64,000 nucleotides of DNA, taken from contig CM074190.1 in the NCBI GenBank assembly GCA_037179385.1, forward strand, positions 7,144,284 through 7,208,283, read 5' to 3'. The DNA is from Holothuria scabra (Eukaryota; Echinodermata; Holothuroidea; Aspidochirotida; Holothuriidae). The notes under the pieces are model-generated. The model worked only from the letters and a program-made list of their open reading frames with translations. It was not told where the DNA came from and ran no database searches. The translations under genes were made by a program, and so were the position numbers. Positions 13,111-24,104 of this stretch are shown one piece after another. Each line of letters starts with the position of its first letter. Positions within the stretch are counted from its first letter, which is position 1.

Positions 13111-16100
13111 ATGTCTACATTAAAATTTCTATCATTTAATGCTAGAGGGCTTAGGCAACCAAAAAAGCGCAGACGGCTATTTGCTTATCTACACAGACGC
13201 AAATCAGATGTTGTTTTAATTCAAGAATCACATAGCTGCTTAAATGACGAAAAATATTGGTTAAGTGAATGGGGAGGTAAAATCCTTTTCTCACATGGGT
13301 CGACTAGTAGTAAAGGTGTCTGCATTTTATTTAGTCCACTTTTACATGCAGATATTTTAAAGCAGTCTATTTGTAAGTATGGAAGGTATCTCATTGTTGA
13401 TGTTAAATGCTTGGATTGTGTTTTGACAATTGTAGGTATTTATGGTCCTAATAACGATAACCCGTTTTTTTTAGAGAGCTATGCAATGATTTATATAATT
13501 TTCAGGGTGATACTATTATTATGGCAGGTGATTTTAATTTCGTCTTTAACCTGGATTTAGATAAGGCAGGGGGGTTACGAAAAACAAATTTTAAAGCTAG
13601 AGAAGAGTGCCTTTCTTTAATGTCAGTATACAATCTTGTTGACATCTGGCGGGAAAAAAACCCTCTCTCAAAACACTATACTTGAAGCTCTAATATTACC
13701 CCTGGGATTCACTGCAGACTGGATTTCTTCCTAGTCTCCCGCAGTATCCAGCACTCGGTGTCAGATGTGTCTTTTCTACCCGGAATCCAGTCAGACCATT
13801 CTTTCATCTCATTATCTGTTGTATGTTCTCCTGTAAAGCGAGGTCCAGGCTATTGGAAATTTAATAACTCCTTATTAAAAGATGATACTTTTGTGCAAAT
13901 TATAAATAAAATTATCCGGGCAGATGCGACAAACCCTGTCGCAACCAATCCCATCATTCGTTGGGAGACTTTAAAGTATGAATTTCGAAAAGCATCTATA
14001 AATTACTCCAAAGAAAAAGCCCGAGAAAGACGACGCGAAGAAAACGCACTCTTGCTCCAGATTGCAAGTTTAGAACATCAACTTTATTCTATTGAATCTG
14101 CACAGATTCGATCCCAATTAAAGGCAGCTCAGACAAGTTTACTCTCTTATTATGATTACAAGCTGCAAGGCACTATCATGAGGTCAAGGGTAAGATGGGT
14201 GGAAGAAGGGGAGAAAAATACTAAGTACTTTTTAAATTTAGAAAAAAGAGCAAAAGAAATGAACCATATCCGTAAGCTCTCATGTTCAGAGGGCCGTATT
14301 TTGAGTGACGGGGAAGATATTTTGGGTGAAATTCGTTGCTTCTATAGTTCCTTGTATGCTTCTAATAATACTCATGTGGGATCTTTTTTCAGCGGTTTGG
14401 ATCATACAGGATTATGTCAAAATGATTCTAGTCTGTGCGATGGTGAACTTAGCTTACATGAATGCTCTAGTGCTCTTAATATGTTACATAACGATAAAGC
14501 CCCCGGGACGGATGGTTTAACTACTAATTTCTATAAACATTTTTGGCACCTGATTGGTCCTATCGTGATGGATTCGATTAATTTTGGCTATAGGAACGGT
14601 TCCCTCTCCCCAGAGCAGACCCGAGGTATAATTACTCTGATTTTGAAGCAAGGGAAAAACCCCTCAGAGATTCAAAATTACCGTCCCATTACTTTACTAA
14701 ACACAGATTATAAACTAGGTGCAAAGGCTATTGCTACAAGACTTAATTCGGTTATTCAGTCTCTAATTGGTCCACAGCAAACTGGTTTCCTAAAAGGAAG
14801 ATATATTGGAGAAAACATTAGATATATTTTAGATCTAATCAATTATACAAATGATTCTAATATTCCAGGTTTTGTTTTTCTAATCGACTTTGAAAAAGCG
14901 TTTGATCAATTAGAATGGAATTTTATACATGCTACACTCTCTTTTTTCAATTTTGGCAATAGTTTTAAAAGGTGGATTGACACCTTTTACAATAACACTG
15001 AGACATGTGTATGCAACAACGGTTATTCAACTGGATTCTTTAAGACAAACAGAGGTGTAAGGCAGGGATGTCCTTTGAGCCCGTATCTTTTCATCCTTTG
15101 TGTTGAGGTACTAGCGCTCAAAGTTACACAGTCTAACTGCATTCGTGGTATTTTGGTTGATGGATCAGAAACTCGTATTCTTCAGTACGCTGATGACACA
15201 ACTTTTATTCTTGATGGTAGTAGAAATACTTTACGCAATGTGCTTTCTCTTTTGAATAATTTTGAATCCTCTTCAGGGCTAAAGATTAATTTATCGAAAT
15301 CTTATCTTTTCCCCTTAGGTCCATTTGTTAAAAATAGACCTTCCTATTTAAGATATTTTGACGTAAAGGCGACATCGGGACCCGTTAATATGCTTGGTAT
15401 TATATTTACACATAACGGAGATGACCTTTTTCGTTTAAATTATCAGCCCAAGCTTTCTCGCCTGAAAAACAGCCTCCGTATTTGGGCTAGCCGTGATTTG
15501 ACCCCTATAGGTCGAAATGTAATTGTCAAATCTTTTGGTCTCTCCCAGTTGGTTTTTCTGTTTCTTGTTTTACCCAATCCACCCAAAGCCTACATTAAGG
15601 AGGTGGAAGCAACAATCTTCGATTTTATTTGGGGTGGTAACCCCGATAGAGTTAAAAGATCTGTGATGGTTAACCCAACTAGTTTGGGTGGCATAAATGT
15701 TACAGATATAGCTAGCTTTGTAAATAGTCTAAAATGTACCTGGATCAAACGTTATCTTAGTGAATCCTGTGGACCTTGGAAATCGTTTTTTAATTTAAGT
15801 TTGAAGACAGTTGGATGTAGCTTCTTCTTTAACTGTAACTGCAAACCAGAGGATGTGGAGAAGATGGATAACGTTTTTATTAAACAGGTAGCTCAAGCTT
15901 GGTGTAATATTTCGTATTCGTACCCTGAAGATAATTATGGTTCACTAATTCTTTGGAATAATTCGAATATTCGAATTAATGGGGAGGTAGTATTTCACAG
16001 TGATCTCTTCACCAAAAATGTCTTGTATGTTAAAAACCTTTTTGATCGAGACGGTAAACCTTTATCATTTGAGTGTTTTAAGGAGAAGTTTAATGTCGAG

Positions 16101-16835
16101 AACCTTCATTTTACTTTTTATTGGGGATTGATCCACAGTGTTCCAATTAGCTGGAGGGGGGACCTCAGAAACGATAACCATGTCCCAACTAGCAATCAGC
16201 GTTTATTAGAAGACTTTTTAAGTGCACCTAAGTCTTCACAATATATTTATGGTAAATATGTTATGAGAATTGCTGAAACCCCTACAGCCATTAAGAAATG
16301 GGCAGATACTTTTGACGATATAACTGAACAGGACTGGCACAATTACTACCGTACCCCATGGTCTTCGGTAACAGAAGTCAGAGTAATTTATTTTCAGTTT
16401 AGATTTATACATAGGATATTGCCGACCAATAGACTTCTTTCTTTAATGGGAAAAATTGAATCTTCTTCATGTACGTTTTGTGGAGTGGAAGAAGAGAGAA
16501 TTGAACATTTATTTTGGGCTTGTAGTTTTACTTCTGAGTTTATTTTAGAGGTGGAAAGGTTGATCCTTTGTAATCAGTTTGTATTTTCTAAGCGTGACTT
16601 CTTCTTTAGTTATAGAAATGTAAATCACCCATACAACTATTTAGCTCTCTATATGAAACAGTTCATTTTCGATTGCAAACGTCAAAAGAAACGACCAGAT
16701 GTTAATGAATTTTTTTACAAATTTAAATATGTTCTTAAAGTAGAACAGCACAGGAAAAATGTGAAGAAAGGTAATGTGAGAATTACGGCCTTAAGAGAGG
16801 CTTTTGCGTCGTGTCCTAATTTGTTTACAGAATAA
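13111..16835 (+). pseudogene. LINE ORF2p: endonuclease and reverse transcriptase, two lesions
   Basis: ORF2p nicks target DNA and copies the element RNA onto it. The start ATG at 13111 is followed by the endonuclease signature SFNARGLRQ and IQESH. DFNFVFN, RLDFFLVS and SDHSF follow in another frame. One base is missing around the T-run at 13474-13481, and a TGA at 13683-13685 sits where related elements usually have Trp. After the stop, a continuous 1025-codon frame (13758-16835) carries FLIDFEKAFDQLEW (about 14878), the polymerase active site YADD (codons 15186-15197), the thumb-like WASRDLTPIGRNVIVKS segment and a C-terminal CX2CX8HX4C knuckle (about 16470-16524). The RT and C-terminal domain appear intact. 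Only the endonuclease is broken, so this copy could not act alone. The total length of about 1240 codons is normal for L1 ORF2. Confidence 0.93.
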
Positions 16836-17091
16836 ATTTTTGAACCATTGAGCCTTGTACCCTAGCATTTAATTTGTATTTTGCAATTTCGTATTTTGTT
16901 TTTGTATACTGTATTAAATTAAAGTGATTCCAATTTGTCTGATTGTAACACCACCTTAAAGAATTTTGTATATAATGTTTATGTTGTAATGTACATATAA
17001 ACTTACTGTTTGATTTGTGCCAAATAGCACTGTTATTTTTATTTAAAAAGACAGAGATCCAATAAAAGGAGTTAAAAAAAAAAAAAAAAAA
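16836..17091 (+). other. LINE 3' UTR, polyadenylation signal and A-tail
   Basis: A 3' UTR of about 235 bases follows the ORF2 stop. AATAAA lies at 17061-17066, eight bases before an uninterrupted A-run at 17074-17091. The run passes directly into the target duplication. Confidence 0.85.
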
Positions 17092-17100
17092 CTAATTAGA

Positions 17101-19671
17101 AAATGAAGAACCGCCAATTAATATTATTTTGCAAAGGTTATTTGGACTGGTGAAATTTTGAATAAAGCTTTAAGGAACATTTGGATATTTGAAAACGAAT
17201 GTTTTGCAAAGGTGTCAACCTTACTATGTTCGGAGAACTTGGGAAGGAATAACAACTTTAAATAACAGTTTCAGTACAAAAATTTTCCAAATGGAACTTT
17301 TCCATTGCCGAGAGGGGGTGAAGGTAGGTCCACAGAAAATGATGTCCACGCATCTTTAGCCTTCATCGCCGACCACTTCCTGCTTACTTGCTTACGAGAA
17401 TCTTTTTTATAAAAACCATGAAAGCCATTAAAAGCTCATCTTCTCTTCTGTTCGCATTTCATAGAGCCTAAATGTCTCTTTTATATCCACATCTACGATT
17501 CTCGATTTTTATTTCAATTAAAGCGACTCTTTGAGTTGATTCATGTAATTCAAAAAAATTTCCCAAAAGTGCTAAGTTTTCTTCACGTATCAATGGCAAA
17601 TGGTCAAACTGAGACAATCCCTATTCCTTCATACAAAGAAATGTTTTATGAGTGAGTACTTAGTGGTTGAATTGGGTTTTCAAAAATTTGTGACCAGACA
17701 CTTTTCAAATTATGCGCAAAATCGTTACAAGTCAGGACACCACAAAATTCAGAAATTTTGACTGTTTTCGTAGCTATTGGATGTACAACTTAGCTAATTC
17801 TGTTAATTATTAGCATTTGCAAAAAGTAGTACCCCTAAACACGTTCATCAAGTTATTGATAGCAACTCAATGAGCCCCTTTAGTAGGTGAAGTTTTGAGT
17901 TATGTGGATACCAGTGTCTGAGTAGATCTTCCAAGTTATAGTATTGGATTAATGGGATCAATAATTCCTCTGATTTTAAATGCCTAGAGGAATCACAGTG
18001 ACTTGGTTTGGTATAACATTGCCGAAACATAAGTTGACTTGCTTGAAATTCCTGTTCCTCAGATTTGCTAAAAATCCGCTTTTTGAACCTTTCATAATTT
18101 GCAACGAGTGATGGTTTCAAAACAACGATGTAGTTGGTTTAATCTGACAATGTGTTATTTGTCACCGCTCTTTGTAGTGTATGTTCAAAGGAAATGTAAC
18201 AACTTAAACAAAGCACCACTGGGGCTCACTAGGCATGATGGTAGTAACCTGACCCTTTCCAAGGAACACAAAACCAGATTCCTTGTTGACTTGTGTTTTC
18301 AGTTCCTTTACGAAATGTCAAACCTTTACCTTTGGACGAGTGGGAAATAGAACCCTTTTACCCGACTAAAACCTTTTATATCCAAAAACATTTTCCGGTA
18401 TTTTCCGTAATCTTCCCAACATTTTTACATTTTGAAGTCCCATGACCTATTGGCTCCTAAGCTGTTAGTCGCACTCATAGAGGCAGTGAAATGTAGATGT
18501 TATTGATATTGGACGTGTCGCCGTTTTAAAAAGAAGGAGATTGTGAAAGTTTAAAAAAGGAGCGGTTGCAATTGTAACTGAGCATCTCCTGGAAACTTTG
18601 TACAATACTTAAAAAAGTATAATTCTCATCCAAATTTCATCCATAGTTGGCCATTGTAGGTTTACCTCGCACAGAGTGTTAAGGCAACTAAATACAGCTT
18701 ACAAATTCTCCCCGAACAAAAAATATATACCTATATTGAGATTTTACTTGACAAATTTTGCTTAACCGCATGTTAAACCCTAATTCCTACATTCATTGTT
18801 ATGATGTTAAATTCACAAATAAAATCAATGCTTTTAGTACTGTATTCAGCTTATCACTGCTTTTCTCATAGTCAAAGGAGATAGAGTCAGTAATATCATT
18901 CAAATTCAAACGTTTAATTGTAAAGGAAAATTATTAAAATTGTTCTGTAAAAGGGCAATGGACCTCTCGCACTTCAAAATGCCAGTTACCTCGAATATCT
19001 GATATAACCTAGAATTGGGTGTTCTAATATTTGACTTTATGGTCCGAAAACGCTACATCCTTTAAAGGGTGTTTACCATTGTTGAATAGGTTAATTGCTA
19101 AAAAGTAGAATGATTATTGCTCATGCGAGCAAACATCGTCAAGTCTTTGAATGATCTTGTTTGACTTCATAGAAGCAACTTAAAACAACTTGAATTCACC
19201 ACTTTTGTAAAATGTTATGTCCTGACTTTATTCAATATGAAAAGACCTTTTTGATTTGAACATAATGTGTTGGCAAAATTTATGTCTAGACAGAAAAGAT
19301 ATTCGAAACTAGTGTTTTTTCAACCCATCTTGTGCAATAACGCGTCTTTTATTACAGACCAATTAAGTCATGAGGCTGTTCTTATAGCAGCTGAATGTTC
19401 TTCTTCGGTTTCTTTAGAGACGACGAGTACAGTTAAAATGGCCCCAAAATTGCGATCTGCAACCGAGGGGAATATAGCGAGTGACACTGGCCAGCTTGAG
19501 TTACACATTTCTCAGAATGTGATAATAAAAAGTTATCAATGGGTAACTTTTACGGGAGTACTTAATAGAAATTGTCCAAGTTATGCTCACGATTTGTCAC
19601 CAAAGTCATCTGAAATTGTTTGACTCACACGAGCCTCACACAACACTAATAAGTCGGATAATCATAGTGCT
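17101..19671. other. Unrecognised non-coding DNA
   Basis: No coding signature or RNA gene was seen. A 118-codon ORF at 19267-19623 (+) has no recognisable domain and no clear splice context, so I do not call it a gene. Confidence 0.45.
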
Positions 19672-20236
19672 TAAAGTGGACCTTAAGTCAAAAAAATAAA
19701 AAAAGTATACATTTTTAAGAGCATGAAAAATAAATTATAGCAGACCAATTTTCATCTTCGTAGGACATTCCTGAGCTGAGATATAAAATGTTGAAGTTTA
19801 TTCACTTTAAACAAACTGGTCCCATGCGCAATAATTTGTGACTTTCTTGTTGTACAACTCACAGAACCTGATTTTTTTTTCTTTAAAATTAAAAATGTTT
19901 TTATGACCTTGAACACCTCCTGTTTGCTAGCATAGCATGTTGCGCAGAGAGGGCTTAATTAAAGACATCACCCGATAAGAGTAAAAGTGTTATCACACCT
20001 TGGTACAAGGTGCAGTTATTTTCAGAAAAACAAAGAAATACAAAGATTGTAATTTGAGTAGTACAACAGTGACATCACAAATAATTGCACAATATACCAT
20101 TTTAATCTGGGTGAATAAACTTAACATTTTATATCTCAGCTCAGGAATGACATATCAAGGTGGGAGTAAGACTGTTAGAACTCATTTTTCATACTCTTTA
20201 ATATATATGCTTTAATTGTTTGGACTTCAGGTACTT
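19672..20236. mobile_element. Foldback element with ~200-bp inverted arms
   Basis: The left arm (about 19672-19875) and right arm (about 20045-20236) are imperfect reverse complements. Shared blocks include CATTCCTGAGCTGAGATATA then AAATGTT..AAGTTTATTCAC, the outer block GAAAAAT.A.TT.TA.CAG, and the outermost AAAGT..ACCT.AAGTC. The centre of about 170 bases is unique. There is no ORF. This is a palindromic MITE or foldback element. I could not fix its target duplication. Confidence 0.75.
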
Positions 20237-20240
20237 TGTA

Positions 20241-21232
20241 ATGCTGTTACTGAACTTAGCAAGTAAATTAAATGAACACTGAAGAAAAATTCGTATTCCT
20301 CCCAAAAGCGTGTAGTCATCATGTCTTTCACTAGGTTTCGACAACAATTGTCAACATGTGGGTGTAGTCAGGCCGGATTTAACTGTGAAAATAGTGCATA
20401 AAAATCCTTTAATATTAAAATCCTTTGTAGTATTGCTTTGGGCAAAAGGGTCTTTCGAAGAGAAAATTCAATGAAGACTAATACTAGAGGTAAATAGGGT
20501 CCGTCTTTCACACTAAGCTCCAACCCAAACCAGCCCCCCCCCCCACCCCACCCCCTAAAATTAACTGCTAATGAACTGTAATGGTAATTTCCTTTTTCAA
20601 ACTTTTGCAAGTAACTCTACATTTGTTACAAAAGAAATAAGATTTCTAGATCACGTTTTATGTGACGTGACTTAACATGATTAAAACGGCTCTATTTTGA
20701 AGTCAATTTAAAAGATCTCATACAATCCTTTTTGTATCAGCATTCATATAACTTTATGACAAGTACGCGTTTGATTTCCTGAAACCTTTTAGTGCTGTCT
20801 AAGAATAGCTGTTCTCATACCGCTTGCACATAAGAAATAACATTAAACAAGCAAAGTTGACAAGTGATATGTCTGTGATTCGACACTAAAAGAAAAATAA
20901 AGAGAATTGCCATACAGGTACTATGGAATTTTGATCAAAGATTCCAGCGTAATTTGGCATGAGAAGAGTGGATAAATCGAATCGCATTTCTGATCTCAAG
21001 AGTCTTGAACTTTTTCATCAGTATCGGATGTGAGAAATATTATTAAAGATGAAATGAGGTGGTTATGTGGTGAAAGATTAGTATCCGTCGCGCTAGATGT
21101 ACAGGGCAAATTTAAATAGGGCCTTTTATGCAGGATATTTTTCAAAAGTGAACTAGCCGTTATGCATTCGAGAGTAACACGAGCTTTTTCTTTGTTCATG
21201 AAGGTCTGTTTTGAAGATACATAAAAGTGTAA
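20241..21232. other. Unrecognised non-coding DNA
   Basis: Nothing codable was found. A C-rich tract around 20535-20560 is a simple repeat and explains the glycine-rich reading on the other strand. Confidence 0.45.
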
Positions 21233-21651
21233 AGCCACGTTCACACTAAGCGACGCGATTTATTGCAACAAGAATGTCTTGACGTGGTGAACGACTGACG
21301 ACTTACTAGTTCAAAAGCATGGTGTCCACATTATGCAACAATCCGCAAGTCCATGAAGCAATTCACGCAAAATTCTAACGTTTGAAATAATCCTTATTTG
21401 TTTCGTTAAAGAGACAGGACTGTGTTCTGTCCATTTTGATTAAATGATATTCGCGGGCTCCATTTCAGACGTCCGTCATTGTTATCAGTTGCGCGTTTCA
21501 GTTTCACCCGTTCGAACATGTTCGGTCGCATGAAACTGGGTTGCGCCTCTGCTTGCAACTAGTTTCGGAGCATTCGACACTTTGCAATGCGTCTGAAAAA
21601 TCTCGTGACAACGAGTTGCGTGGCATATAGTCGCATAGTGTGGACGTGGCT
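21233..21651. mobile_element. Small TIR element (MITE)
   Basis: The left end AGCCACGTTCACACTAAGCG is mirrored at the right end (21627-21651), which reads AGCCACGTCCACACTATGCG on the other strand. The ~420-bp interior is non-coding and also contains paired GCAAC/GTTGC words. Target duplication is unclear, so the superfamily is not assigned. Confidence 0.65.
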
Positions 21652-22419
21652 AACGGAAATATGTGAGTAACGTGAGACCAGAGACAACGTTGGAGAAAAT
21701 GGCTTTGAAGGAGGAAGGCGTGTCTCTTAAAATACAGGTAACTGGATATTTATCATTGTAGGAAAGCTTGCTCTCGACTAATCATCTGCGTGAAAATTTC
21801 TGACACCTAATGTGGGTACGGAGTAATTTTTGAACTCTAGAACACTGATTTGACTCAGGTCTTTGATGGCCTCGAACCTGATACAACGACATCCAATACG
21901 AATGCGCTGCCAGCCCCGAGATCTCAAACGTTATTGTGTAATCTAAGCGTGAATTACTACATGTGCGACGATCCCGAGGTGAATGGACCGGGCTTTGCTT
22001 TTTAAAGCTCGTGGTACTTTTCGATCCAGGCATCGAACTATAAGTGACGTTTATGAGACAAACCCTAAATCAGTTCCCTCTTAGGCTCCTGCTGGACCGT
22101 AACTGGGTTGTTAGTCCAATTTACGAGTTGCCCCTTGTCTTAGGTTGTTTTGTGAATCTGCCGTTAGGGTGACGAACCTCACCTGTTCATCACTTGCTTG
22201 ATGCACACTGCTGGAAAGGATCCGAGAGACCCATAGCCTACATTTATGTCTGAAATACGTAATCAAGTCGGTTTCATTCAGATCAGTTCGGGATAAAAGC
22301 GCGGTCAGCACGAGCAGATCCAAAAAGGTACATTCTAAGCTGGAAATTGGTTTGTAGCACGTCTGAATAAAAGTCTCGTCAATGACGTGTGTGTTCCTAT
22401 GCTTCTTTTACCGACTACC
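21652..22419. other. Unrecognised, slightly GC-richer DNA
   Basis: Two minus-strand ORFs of 70-83 codons (21782-22033, 22111-22323) lie close together, but I recognise no domain. An ATG near 21700 followed by 13 codons and CAG/GTAACT resembles a small first exon, but nothing supports it further. Confidence 0.3.
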
Positions 22420-22610
22420 GGCTGGTTGGCCTAGCGGTTAGAGCACCCGCCTGTCAGCTGGGAGTCCGGGGTTTAAAGTCACGGTCGAGTCATACCAAAG
22501 ACTTTAAAAATGGGACATGTTGCCCGCTCGCTTGGTGCTCAGCATAAGAGAATGGAACAGGAATAATAATAATGAGTATGGACTTTCGACGGGTAGTGCT
22601 TAAAGAGCTA
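22420..22610 (+). mobile_element. tRNA-derived SINE, 5' part
   Basis: The head resembles a tRNA gene. The internal promoter A box TGGCCTAGCGG is at 22427-22437. An anticodon-like loop CTGTCAG (GTC, Asp-like) follows, and a degraded B box GGTTTAAAGTC lies at 22470-22480. The SINE body runs to 22610, where it is broken by a TA-flanked transposon. It continues at 23959. Confidence 0.75.
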
Positions 22611-23958
22611 CACTGTTAAAAAATTTCTCTGTAAATTTACATAATTTTTATGGCAAATTTTTTTCCAACCAAATAATGTTTTTTTTACAGGCAGACTGTA
22701 ATCATGAAAAAACATTAAGGGTTTGTTTTTTCTTTACAGTTTTTGCATGTAAATTAGTTTACAAACGTCTACTGTAAAATCGAATTACAGAATTGTTCTC
22801 TTTTGTTTACCTTAATTTTATGTGAATTTACAGCCTACTGTTTCCATTCCCGACGTTTTAATATTTATTATAATATCGCTTTTTTACCTTTCATATGTTA
22901 TTACGTAACATATACTTCACCATTACGTAGATCAGGTATTTGCTTATCAACGTAGTGTGTCGTTACGAAGTTGTTTTCAATCAAAACACATTGAGGATGC
23001 TTTGTTGTCATATTGTTGTCAAGTAGACTGCTATCTCTAGGAACTTTGTAATTGGAAAATCACATTTTTTGTACAATATAATAATTGTTTTTAAAATAAA
23101 TATGACAAAGAATGCAAATACATTGGTTGCAAACATTTCCAGACAAGGTAAACAATAAGTTTATCACTTCCTGATTAAAAAACACCAAAGAAGATATTAT
23201 TCAAAGCAACAGCAATACTTTTGTTAGGAAAATGCCTACAAAATAAGCTCCACCCATTTATGCAAAATGAGATTTACGTCATAAAGTGGTAAATTTAAAG
23301 ACTCTTTCAAGTAAATTTGTGAAACGTTTTTAGTTTGCTCCGATCAAGTGCATGAGCGCCTGTGGCGATGAGTTGACATCAGTATACCAATCGTCAGTGC
23401 TCTGAAATTAGGGCCTTACAATTTCTTTTTACATAAAAATGTGTGCCAAAACACCAGTTGTATGATATTTATAACTAAGAACGTAATAACTAAGTATGCT
23501 TTCATAATAAATGTAAGTTAATTTTCAAATAGGGCCATAAATTTGCCAAAAATGTTTTTTTTTTAAACTGAAACTTCGCAGAACGATGCATGTTATATAT
23601 TGAAAATTTTCTGGCTATTTCTTATTTGTTTGTTTGGGCTTATTTTTGTTTCTTTTTCAGCTTAAAAACAAAATGAATGTTTGTTTAATGACAGTATTTT
23701 TATGTGAAATCAGAAAAAATACAAAATACTGTTAAAATTTCTGTAAATTTACAGAAAAAGTTTTACAAAGCAGTAAAATTTGGTTAAAAAGCAGACAGAA
23801 ATGGTTTTTCAAATAAACAGAAAATACATGTTAAACAACCTTTTTTTATTGTAGCAATACAAAGTGTCTGTAAAGATACAGAAAATCTCTATTAAAAGTA
23901 AAATACAAAAAGTTTAAGTTAAAAAAAGGCTGTAAATTTACAGAAATTTTTAACAGTG
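22611..23958. mobile_element. TA-flanked TIR transposon inserted in the SINE
   Basis: The TIRs are CACTGTTAAAAA at 22611 and its mirror TTTTTAACAGTG ending at 23958. They are flanked by TA on both sides (22609-22610, 23959-23960). The subterminal regions repeat a near-palindrome, CTGTAAATTTACAG and variants, at both ends (about 22630, 22745, 23735, 23930). No transposase reading frame is visible, so this is a non-autonomous element of about 1.35 kb. TA duplication suggests the Tc1/mariner/pogo group, which is inferred. Confidence 0.8.
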
Positions 23959-23960
23959 TA

Positions 23961-24104
23961 CACTGGTTAGTATAGTCTCTGGGGCCTGACAACGATTTTG
24001 AATGACAAGATTGTGATAGTGCATTTGTAAAGCGCATTCAGATGTTTGTAGCATGTATAAGTTGTAAAAAATTTAACCATTATTAATATTATTATTGTTA
24101 TTAA
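23961..24104 (+). mobile_element. tRNA-derived SINE, 3' part
   Basis: This resumes the SINE body interrupted at 22610. It contains a GTGCATTTGTAAAGCGCATT segment of the kind common in SINE bodies and ends in an ATT-rich tail (about 24078-24104). Removing the 22611-23958 insert and one TA gives one continuous SINE of about 335 bases. Confidence 0.65.

Larger units (their letters stand above)
12311..17091 (+). mobile_element. 5'-truncated L1/Tx1-like LINE
   Basis: Order: C-terminal part of ORF1 (12311-12628), an inter-ORF spacer (12629-13110), ORF2 with APE-type endonuclease, reverse transcriptase and a C-terminal Cys/His knuckle (13111-16835), a 3' UTR, AATAAA and an 18-base A-tail (17074-17091). 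It is flanked by a 14-bp target duplication. The endonuclease motifs, the YADD reverse transcriptase and the ORF1 C-terminal domain place it in the L1 group, probably near Tx1-type elements (family assignment from remembered motifs). The single frameshift and single stop in ORF2 point to a fairly young copy. Confidence 0.92.

Noticed and set aside
14305..14520. 71-codon ORF inside LINE ORF2
   Set aside because: It is out of frame with the long RT reading frame, which has all the recognised motifs.
19267..19623. 118-codon ORF as a gene
   Set aside because: There is no recognisable domain, signal or splice context, and the length is within chance for 64 kb of six-frame sequence.
22420..22491. 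Functional tRNA gene
   Set aside because: The B box is degraded (TTTAAAGTC), no acceptor-stem pairing is visible, and a SINE body and tail follow.
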